A model generated the notes under the pieces. That model did no database searches. It was not told the DNA's origin and was given only the letters and a program-made list of their open reading frames with translations. From contig JBDIBK010000166.1 in assembly GCA_039812845.1 (NCBI GenBank), forward strand, positions 1-7,980: a DNA stretch of 7,980 nt, in the 5' to 3' direction. Positions 1-5,084 of this stretch are shown piece after piece; positions within the stretch are counted from its first letter, which is position 1; every line of letters begins with the position of its first letter. The translations under genes were made by a program, and so were the position numbers. Origin of the DNA: JACTMJ01 sp039812845. Lineage in GTDB: Bacteria > Acidobacteriota > Terriglobia > Bryobacterales > Bryobacteraceae.

Positions 1-482
1 ATGAGGCGCGTGTTCGCGGAGATCGATTCCAGCACCTGCTCCAGCGGAAATGCGAGCGTATCCGGGTGGTAGTCGAGTGCGAATACTTCGGCTCCCGCTA
101 CCTCGGCATAGAAGCGGTACATCGCGTATGCCGGCTGCAGGATGAGGCACTCCTGACGATCGTCGAGATAGGTGTTCACCAGCACCTGGATCGCTTCGTC
201 GGTGCCGTTGGTGAGCGCCAGCCCCGCTTCTTCCACGCCGAAGAAGGCGGCAAGGTCCCGGCGGGTCTCCGAATACTCGGGATACGCGGGAAGGCTGCCG
301 GCGTTCAGGCTGGTTGAAAGAAACTCGTGCACCTTGGGCGAACAGCCGATCGTATTTTCATTGAAGTCGAGCCGCAGCAGCTCCTGGCGTCCGCCCGTCG
401 GCGGGCGGTAAGGTGCCATCTTCTCAATCGCGCGTCTCGCCCGCGGGCGGGCAGCGGCGCTGCTCGAAACAGTCTCAGGCAT
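1..482 (-). CDS. hisC: Histidinol-phosphate aminotransferase, N-terminal 160 residues (cut by window edge)
   Basis: This is a fold-type I, PLP-dependent aminotransferase of histidine synthesis. It interconverts imidazole-acetol phosphate plus glutamate with histidinol phosphate plus 2-oxoglutarate in the cytoplasm. Visible family motifs are MAPYRPP (22-28), LDFNEN (38-43), AYPEYSE around 66-72 and TNGTDEAI (91-98). QPAYAMYR near 116-123 is the PLP-ring-stacking region. The PLP lysine lies beyond the window. I chose the ATG at 482 rather than the internal ATG at 419. It has a perfect GGAGG at 496-492 with 9-base spacing, and it overlaps the hisD stop by 8 bases in another frame, as expected for coupled genes. 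The extra 21 residues include RARRAIEKM, resembling the short helix that precedes the PY.PP motif in HisC proteins. It is the fourth structural gene of the hisIGDC run and probably shares the attenuator-controlled transcript. Family identity is secure; the exact start is very likely. Confidence 0.96.
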   Translation of the reverse strand, partial: MPETVSSSAAARPRARRAIEKMAPYRPPTGGRQELLRLDFNENTIGCSPKVHEFLSTSLNAGSLPAYPEYSETRRDLAAFFGVEEAGLALTNGTDEAIQVLVNTYLDDRQECLILQPAYAMYRFYAEVAGAEVFALDYHPDTLAFPLEQVLESISANTRL

Positions 483-1719
483 TCTGGCGAACCTCCACGG
501 ATCTGGCATGGGCTTCGAGGCCTTCCGCCCGCGCCAGCGTGGTGATGGCGGGCAGAATGCCTTGCAGCCCCTTGCGGGAAAGCTCCTGCACGGAAATCAC
601 CTTCAGGTAATCGGCGGCGGAGAGCCCGCCCCGCAAGCGCGCGGCGCCGTTGGTGGGCAGCACGTGATTGGGTCCCGATGCGTAGTCGCCGGCCGCTTCG
701 GGGCTGTGCGGCCCGATAAAAACGCTGCCCGCGTGCCGCACCTTGGCAAGCAGGCTGCGCGAGGGGATGCTCAAGTGTTCCGGCGCGAACAGATTCGACA
801 GCTCAACGGCCTGCTCGAGCGAATCCACCAGCAGGATCGCGCTGTTCCTGCGGATAGCGACGCGCGCGATGGGCGCGGTCGGGAGCGTCTCCAACTGGCG
901 TTCCATCTCCGTGGCGACGGCCTCCGCGAGGGTGCGCGACGTGGTGAGCAGGATCGCGCTCGCGTCCGTATCGTGTTCCGCCTGGGCAAGCATGTCCGCC
1001 GCCAGAAGGGCGGGCTTGCCCTCCGCGGCGATCAGCAGAATTTCCGTGGGCCCGGCGACGAAATCGATGCCCACTTCTCCGGCAAGCAGCTTCTTGGCGG
1101 CGGCGACATAGATATTGCCGGGGCCGACGATCCGGTCTGCCCTGGGGACGCTGCGCGTGCCATAAGCGAACGCGGCGATGGCATGCGCCCCGCCCATTTC
1201 AAAGACGTGTGGCGTCTTCAGCAGGGAGGCCGTGCCAAAGATCTCATCCACCCCGCGCGGCGTGGCGACGCAGACGTTCGGCACGCCCGCCACCTGGGCG
1301 GGGATCACCGTCATCAGCAAGGTGGAAGGCAGCGGATAGCGGCCGGACGGAATGTATGCCGCCACCGTATCCAGCGGGCGCACAATCTGGCCCAGGCGAA
1401 TGCCCGCGCTCACCTCACTGTGGCGCTCCGCGGGCAACTGCGTCTTGGCGTATGCCCGGATGTTCGCGGAGGCCGTCTTCACCGCATTGCGGAAAGCGGG
1501 TGTCAGCCGTTTCGCCGCCGCGTCGAGTTCCTTCTCCGGCACGTGCACCGTCTTGCGCTCGAATCCATCGAACTTGCGCGCGTATTCGAGCAGCGCTTTG
1601 TCGCCGCGCTTGCGGACGCCTTCGAGGATCGGCCGGACGATGCCCTCCGCCTCATCGAGGCGCGCGGACTTCCGCTTGAGAAGACCCTTCGCTTGTTTTG
1701 CTTCAAGAATCCGAATCAT
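475..1719 (-). CDS. hisD: Histidinol dehydrogenase
   Basis: HisD carries out the last two steps of histidine synthesis, oxidising L-histidinol through histidinal to L-histidine with two NAD+. It is a zinc-dependent cytosolic homodimer in known family members. The 414-residue protein is close to the usual 425-435 and complete. All catalytic residues known from the E. coli enzyme are recognisable: Q246 and H249 in LAQAEHD (zinc), E314 and H315 in FAPEHLS (acid/base pair), D345 in GDYASGPNH (zinc) and H404 in LEAHARS (zinc). The signature IDFVAGPTEIL lies at 218-228 and GPGNIYVAAAKK at 199-210. YIPSGRYPLPS (122-132) is the counterpart of the usual YVPGG.A.YPS segment. The ATG at 1719 gives the normal N-terminus (MIRIL) and lies 15 bases past the hisG stop. 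No clear Shine-Dalgarno sequence precedes it, so re-initiation after hisG is plausible. Its end overlaps hisC by 8 bases. Confidence 0.99.
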   Translation of the reverse strand: MIRILEAKQAKGLLKRKSARLDEAEGIVRPILEGVRKRGDKALLEYARKFDGFERKTVHVPEKELDAAAKRLTPAFRNAVKTASANIRAYAKTQLPAERHSEVSAGIRLGQIVRPLDTVAAYIPSGRYPLPSTLLMTVIPAQVAGVPNVCVATPRGVDEIFGTASLLKTPHVFEMGGAHAIAAFAYGTRSVPRADRIVGPGNIYVAAAKKLLAGEVGIDFVAGPTEILLIAAEGKPALLAADMLAQAEHDTDASAILLTTSRTLAEAVATEMERQLETLPTAPIARVAIRRNSAILLVDSLEQAVELSNLFAPEHLSIPSRSLLAKVRHAGSVFIGPHSPEAAGDYASGPNHVLPTNGAARLRGGLSAADYLKVISVQELSRKGLQGILPAITTLARAEGLEAHARSVEVRQNA

Positions 1720-1734
1720 GGGTTTGCTTGCCAG

Positions 1735-2607
1735 CTAGAGAACGATCTTGTTGAGCGGATATTCGACAATGCCCTGCGCGCCCGCTTCTTTCAGGCGCGG
1801 GATGATCGTGCGCACCGTGACCTCTTCCACAATCGTGTTGAGGGCCACCCAATCCTCGTCGCTCAGGCTCGAAATCGTGGGCCGCTTCAGCGCGGGCAGG
1901 GCGGCGAGCACATTCGGGAGGTTCGTCCGCTCCACGTTCATCATCAGGCCCACCTTGCTGAGGGCGTTCATCGCGCCTTCGAGCAGCAGCACCAGATCCT
2001 GAAGCTTATGGTGCTTCCATGCATCTCCCCAGGAGCCCAGATTGGCGATGAACTGGGTGTTCGATTCGAGAATCGTCTCGACTATCCGCAGCTTGTTCGC
2101 GCGCAGTGAGGAACCGGTCTCGGTCACTTCCACAATCGCATCCGCGAGTTCCGGCGGCTTCACTTCCGTGGCGCCCCAACTGAACTCCACCCGGGCCTCA
2201 ACCCCGTTATCGGCAAGCCACTTCTTCGTGGTGTTGACGAGTTCGGTCGCGATCGTCTTTCCCGCAAGATCCTTCACTCCCTGGATGGGGGAAGCTTCCG
2301 GCACGGCCAGCACCCACCGGACGCTGCGGAAACTCTGCTTCGAATACACCAGATTGCTGAGCACCTCGACATGCGCGCCGTTTTCCTGAATCCAGTCGCG
2401 CCCTGTGAGGCCGGCGTCCAGGATGCCGTTCTCCACATAACGGGCCATTTCCTGGGCGCGGATCAGCATGCACTGAATCTCGGAATCGTCGATGCCGGGG
2501 TAATAGGAGCGGGTGTTGACGTTGATCGTGAACCCCGCGCGGCGGAAAAGATCGATCGTGGCGTCCTGCAGGCTGCCTTTGGGAATGCCCAGTTTCAGCA
2601 CGTTCAT
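1735..2607 (-). CDS. hisG: ATP phosphoribosyltransferase, long form with regulatory C-terminal domain
   Basis: HisG catalyses the committed step of histidine synthesis, ATP plus PRPP to phosphoribosyl-ATP, and is usually feedback-inhibited by histidine. The protein is 290 residues, the size of the long (HisG_L) form that needs no HisZ subunit. The N-terminal catalytic part opens with LKLGIPKGSL (4-13) and has GLTGRDW (66-72). The PRPP-binding loop is DAIVEVTETGSSLRAN (156-171). From about 205 the sequence matches the HisG_C domain, a small PII-like fold that binds histidine (LMMNVERTNLPNVLAALPALKRPT, in pieces at 221-244, through the end). The ATG at 2607 has GGAGG at 2618-2614 with 6-base spacing and overlaps the hisI stop as ATGA. 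A longer open frame reaching 2823 lies inside hisI and adds nothing HisG-like. Two layers of control are therefore likely: allosteric inhibition, and the upstream attenuator. Confidence 0.98.
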   Translation of the reverse strand: MNVLKLGIPKGSLQDATIDLFRRAGFTINVNTRSYYPGIDDSEIQCMLIRAQEMARYVENGILDAGLTGRDWIQENGAHVEVLSNLVYSKQSFRSVRWVLAVPEASPIQGVKDLAGKTIATELVNTTKKWLADNGVEARVEFSWGATEVKPPELADAIVEVTETGSSLRANKLRIVETILESNTQFIANLGSWGDAWKHHKLQDLVLLLEGAMNALSKVGLMMNVERTNLPNVLAALPALKRPTISSLSDEDWVALNTIVEEVTVRTIIPRLKEAGAQGIVEYPLNKIVL

Positions 2608-2984
2608 TTCTTGCCTCCATAGACGCTCGCCTCGTCGTAAACCTTCTCGTCCGTCACCGCCCACTCGCCTTCCCGCCACTCGCGGAAGAAGCAGCTTTCG
2701 TATCCTTCGTGGCAGACGCCGGGGCCATGCGCCACCACCTTCAGCAGCACCGTATCTTGGTCGCAATCGGTGCGGATTTCCTTCACCTCCAGGCGATGCC
2801 CGGAGGATTCTCCCTTCATCCACAGCTTGTTGCGGGTGCGGCTATAGAAGGTGGCAAAGCCGGTTTCGAGCGTCTTCCGCCAGGCTTCTTCATTCATAAA
2901 GCCCACCATCAACACACGGTTCGTTTCGGAATCCTGGATGACGGCAGGCACCAGCCCATCGAGTTTCGTGAAATCAAGATTCAT
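2604..2984 (-). CDS. hisI: Phosphoribosyl-AMP cyclohydrolase (HisI domain only)
   Basis: HisI hydrolyses the adenine ring of phosphoribosyl-AMP, the third step of histidine synthesis. The 126-residue protein has only the cyclohydrolase domain, with no fused HisE pyrophosphohydrolase, so hisE must lie elsewhere. Family motifs are VLMVGFMNEEAW (24-35), FYSRTRNKLWMKGESSGH (46-63) and DCDQD (73-77). The three aspartates D73, D75 and D77 match the magnesium site. C74, C91 and C98 (GPGVCHEGYESCF) match the zinc cysteines. I chose the ATG at 2984. The frame stays open upstream to an ATG at 3032, but that would translate through the attenuator hairpin. A GTG at 2996 is a less likely alternative. No Shine-Dalgarno sequence precedes 2984. 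It is the first structural gene of the operon, starting 22 bases after the attenuator stem, and ends in a 4-base ATGA overlap with hisG. Confidence 0.98.
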   Translation of the reverse strand: MNLDFTKLDGLVPAVIQDSETNRVLMVGFMNEEAWRKTLETGFATFYSRTRNKLWMKGESSGHRLEVKEIRTDCDQDTVLLKVVAHGPGVCHEGYESCFFREWREGEWAVTDEKVYDEASVYGGKK

Positions 2985-3002
2985 TGCAGTAGCCACAAAT
3001 AG

Positions 3003-3027
3003 AAAAGCCCGCCTAAAGCAGGCGGGC
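3003..3027 (-). terminator. Intrinsic terminator acting as his attenuator (stem 3:4)
   Basis: On the minus strand GCCCGCCT (3027-3020) and AGGCGGGC (3014-3007) form a perfect 8-bp stem around a five-base loop (GCTTT). A run TTTTCTATTT follows from 3006. This is a textbook rho-independent terminator pointing into hisI, whose start codon is only 22 bases further on. On the plus strand the hairpin is not followed by a T run, so it is directional. It could in part end read-through from the upstream GH13 gene. However, its place between a His-rich leader ORF and hisI, and the competing upstream pairing, make attenuation the better reading. Confidence 0.88.
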
Positions 3028-3066
3028 GGCAAAATCGAAAAAGTTGGCGATTACCAACACGCCCGC
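3022..3066 (-). promoter_or_regulatory. Antiterminator pairing of the his attenuator (region 2:3)
   Basis: GCGGGCG (3066-3060 on the minus strand, within leader codons 19-21) is exactly complementary to CGCCCGC (3028-3022). CGCCCGC forms most of the 5' arm of the terminator. The 7-bp all-GC pairing would exclude the terminator stem. Region 2 sits 3' of the His codons, so a ribosome stalled there would leave it free. A ribosome at the stop codon (3053-3051) would cover it. Pairing is read by eye; energies were not computed. Confidence 0.75.
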
Positions 3067-3122
3067 GCACACGGTGGATGAGGATGCCCGTGATGATGCG
3101 CCGCTGTGCCGAAAATAGCCAT
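3051..3122 (-). CDS. hisL: Histidine-rich leader peptide of the his operon
   Basis: This is a 23-residue ORF on the minus strand, beginning MAIFGTAA, continuing HHHGHPH and ending PPCARACW. Five of the seven residues 9-15 are histidine, with codons CAT CAT CAC GGG CAT CCT CAT. It is followed in order by a terminator hairpin and hisI. The layout is the same as E. coli hisL, whose leader has seven consecutive histidines, although the sequence is unrelated outside the His run. The peptide probably has no function of its own; ribosome speed over the His codons senses charged His-tRNA. Codons 19-21 (Ala-Arg-Ala) make the antiterminator segment, so RNA pairing probably dictates that sequence. There is no Shine-Dalgarno sequence; the predicted transcription start is within about 0-2 bases of the ATG, which suggests leaderless initiation. 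The symbol hisL is given by function and position. Confidence 0.87.
   Translation of the reverse strand: MAIFGTAAHHHGHPHPPCARACW
3065..3101 (-). promoter_or_regulatory. Protector hairpin over the His codons (region 1:2)
   Basis: On the minus strand GCGCA (3101-3097) pairs with TGCGC (3069-3065), and CACGG (3092-3088) pairs with CCGTG (3074-3070). The 3' half is contiguous and the 5' half has a four-base bulge (TCAT), giving a 10-bp interrupted stem with a 13-base loop. The stem contains His codons 9-11 and its 3' half runs into the antiterminator segment by two bases (3066-3065). In a classical attenuator such a hairpin forms when the leader is not translated and favours the terminator. The overlap with region 2 is small, so this part of the model is weaker. 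Confidence 0.55.
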
Positions 3123-3130
3123 CCGAACGT

Positions 3131-3139
3131 AGGATAGCA
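3131..3139 (-). promoter_or_regulatory. Extended -10 promoter of the his operon
   Basis: The minus strand reads TGCTATCCT from 3139 to 3131, an extended -10 element (TGn followed by TATCCT). No good -35 is seen at normal spacing, as is common for extended -10 promoters. Transcription would begin about 7-9 bases downstream, at roughly 3124-3122, at or just before the leader ATG. Its position directly upstream of the His-rich leader supports it; the sequence match alone is moderate. Confidence 0.5.
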
Positions 3140-3149
3140 AAATCGGAAG

Positions 3150-3161
3150 CGCACGCGTGCG
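3150..3161. promoter_or_regulatory. Perfect 12-bp palindrome over the his promoter -35 region
   Basis: CGCACGCGTGCG is a perfect 12-bp inverted repeat. It covers the place where a -35 hexamer would lie relative to the -10 at 3136-3131, so it could be an operator for a dimeric regulator. It could instead be a chance GC-rich palindrome or a weak hairpin after the GH13 gene. No second copy was noticed in the window. Confidence 0.25.
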
Positions 3162-3215
3162 AACTCTGGGGCGCAAACCGGAAATCTGGGGTCGGATCCA
3201 CTTCGCGTCCCGGCC

Positions 3216-5084
3216 TCATGTCGACGGCAAGATCGCCCTCAGCCATCGAACCTCATACGGCTTGAGCTTGAAGCGCAGTCCCCCGCCCGAGCCTGGAATT
3301 GTTTCACCGGTCAACAGGCCCACCCAGCTTTGTACCGGGTAGTGAAGCTGTTCCGCCGTGGCATTGAACTCCTGGAACTCGTTCGTGATGTTAGTCAGGC
3401 ACAGCACCAGATGCTTTCCGTCGAGGCTCTCTCGGTACACCGAGAAGACCGCCGGCGTCACGAACATCACCCTTTGTGTGGCCGCGGGATGAAACGCGGG
3501 CGAGCCCACGCGCACGGAAATCATGTTGCTGAAGCGGTGCGCGATGCGCGCGGCGGCGGAACTCGAATCCTGCAATTGCTCGAAAAGCGCAGGGGCGTTG
3601 ATCGTATTCCGGTTGATGCTGCGCGGGTCCTTGGAATCGATGGGCGTGTCGGCCGTCACGTGCGCGCCGATAATGCTCGGCAGATAAACGGCGGCGACCC
3701 CCTTCATGGTGAGCGCAATCGCCCGCGACGCGAGAAACCGGTCGATCTTCACGTCCGGGTCCTCACCGGCATTGTCCGGGTTGATGGCGTTGTACCACGG
3801 GATATTCAGCTCATAGGGCGTCGTTGTGCCGTCGGAGTTGGTGCGCATCGAAACCAGACCGCCATTGGCGTAAGTCCGGTCCACCAATTGCTGGATTTCG
3901 TTTGCGGAAAGAATATTCCGGACGGGCAGAAGCCCAATCCCGTCGTGCGAATCGAGAAAGTTAAAGAACGTAGTGGTCAGGGAGGGGGTCCGCAGGCTCG
4001 CCGCCCAGTGCGCCAGATACGTGCAGTCGCCGGAATGAAGCGTCCAGAGCACCAACGGCGGCAGCGCGAAGTTGTACACCATGTGCGCTTCGTTGTGACC
4101 GTCTCCGAAATAGCTGATGTTGTCTTCGTGCGGAACGTTGGTCTCGGTGATCAGGCCCACGGTGGGCGCTACCACATCCATCACCGCCCGGAAAAATTGG
4201 ATCAAGGCGTGCGTTTGCTTGAGGTGCGCGCAGCTCGTACCCAGCTCTCGCCAGAGGTACGTCGCGGCATCGAGCCGCAGGATATCGGCTCCTTGCCGCA
4301 CATAGTAGAGCAGCACCTCCAGCACGCGGAACAGCACCTTCTCGTTCTGGTAATTGAGGTCGATCTGATCGGCGCTGAACGTCGTCCACACGTGCTTCAC
4401 GCCGCGAAGGGTGGGGAAGGCGGTCAGAAGGCTGGAGGTCCGGGGGCGAAGAATCAGGCGGAGGTGGTCGGGGCTGATGGCTTCCTTGGTGGAAAAGCTG
4501 ATGAAAAAATTCTCGTACTCCGGGTTGCCGTTCAGAAACTCGCGGAACCAGAGGCTTTGGGCGGAGACGTGGTTCACAACGCCATCGAACATCAGGCGGC
4601 GCGTCCCTCCCAGAAGGCGGATGTCGTCCCAGGTGCCGAGGTGGGGGTCCACCTCCGTGTAGTCGATCACGCTGAATCCTCGGTCGGAGGAATACGGGAA
4701 AAACGGCAGCAGGTGGACGACGTTGAAGGTGCCCGCGAAGACCTCGTCGAAGATCTGCCGCAAGATGGCCAGCGGGGGCTTGTTGGGGCTGTGGATGAGG
4801 TCCCCGTAAGTGATGGCGACGATATCGCGCTCCGTGAAGCGGTCGATCTCACGGAAATTGCGGTCCCGCTCGCGGAGTTCCTGGGGCTGGTGCGCGGCAT
4901 GCACCTGCAGAATGCGCTCCACCTCCGGGTAACAGCGGGCGGCCTTCTCCTCCCCGTAGACGATCGCGAGCGCGCTCAGCAACCGTTCACGCGATTCGGC
5001 GGGAATCTGGAGCAGTTCTTTCGTGTAGTCCGGGCGTTCCTCATACGGAATCCGCCTGAAACTGGGGGCGGGTGCGTCGCTCAT
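3216..5084 (-). CDS. GH13 subfamily 18 sugar phosphorylase, probably glucosylglycerate phosphorylase
   Basis: This is a sucrose-phosphorylase-type GH13 enzyme. Such enzymes use phosphate to cleave an alpha-glucoside to glucose 1-phosphate, in the cytoplasm. The 622-residue protein has no signal peptide. An N-terminal helical region (about 1-85) precedes the barrel. Barrel motifs are DGVVNH (167-172), the nucleophile D272 in ADILRLDAATYLW, the acid/base E314 in LITETNVPHEDNISYFG, and the transition-state aspartate D378 in NFLDSHDGIGLLP. A beta-sandwich tail follows from about 535. The ETNVPHE.NISYFG stretch resembles E. coli YcjM-type glucosylglycerate phosphorylases more than true sucrose phosphorylases. 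The likely reaction is glucosylglycerate plus phosphate to glucose 1-phosphate plus D-glycerate, recycling a compatible solute. The ATG at 5084 has GGAGG at 5096-5092 with 7-base spacing and overlaps the trmFO stop (ATGA). GH13_18 membership is sure; acceptor specificity is inferred, with sucrose, sucrose 6'-phosphate or glucosylglycerol as alternatives. Confidence 0.9.
   Translation of the reverse strand: MSDAPAPSFRRIPYEERPDYTKELLQIPAESRERLLSALAIVYGEEKAARCYPEVERILQVHAAHQPQELRERDRNFREIDRFTERDIVAITYGDLIHSPNKPPLAILRQIFDEVFAGTFNVVHLLPFFPYSSDRGFSVIDYTEVDPHLGTWDDIRLLGGTRRLMFDGVVNHVSAQSLWFREFLNGNPEYENFFISFSTKEAISPDHLRLILRPRTSSLLTAFPTLRGVKHVWTTFSADQIDLNYQNEKVLFRVLEVLLYYVRQGADILRLDAATYLWRELGTSCAHLKQTHALIQFFRAVMDVVAPTVGLITETNVPHEDNISYFGDGHNEAHMVYNFALPPLVLWTLHSGDCTYLAHWAASLRTPSLTTTFFNFLDSHDGIGLLPVRNILSANEIQQLVDRTYANGGLVSMRTNSDGTTTPYELNIPWYNAINPDNAGEDPDVKIDRFLASRAIALTMKGVAAVYLPSIIGAHVTADTPIDSKDPRSINRNTINAPALFEQLQDSSSAAARIAHRFSNMISVRVGSPAFHPAATQRVMFVTPAVFSVYRESLDGKHLVLCLTNITNEFQEFNATAEQLHYPVQSWVGLLTGETIPGSGGGLRFKLKPYEVRWLRAILPST

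Noticed and set aside
508..2109. 533-residue plus-strand open frame opposite hisD and hisG
   Set aside because: It lies antisense to two clearly conserved genes, is rich in Arg, Gly, His and Gln with no family motif, and is explained by GC-rich codon bias keeping the opposite frame open.
1735..2823. Longer hisG frame beginning at 2823
   Set aside because: The added 72 residues overlap hisI in another frame, and GGAGG plus the ATGA overlap clearly set the start at 2607.
3003..3027. Plain terminator of the upstream GH13 gene only
   Set aside because: It lies 189 bases past that gene's stop, beyond a His-rich ORF, and is matched by a competing antiterminator; attenuation explains all parts, though it may also stop read-through.
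2604..3032. Longer hisI from an ATG at 3032
   Set aside because: The extra 16 codons would be translated through the terminator stem and match nothing in the HisI N-terminus; MNLDFTKLDGLVPAV at 2984 is the normal beginning.
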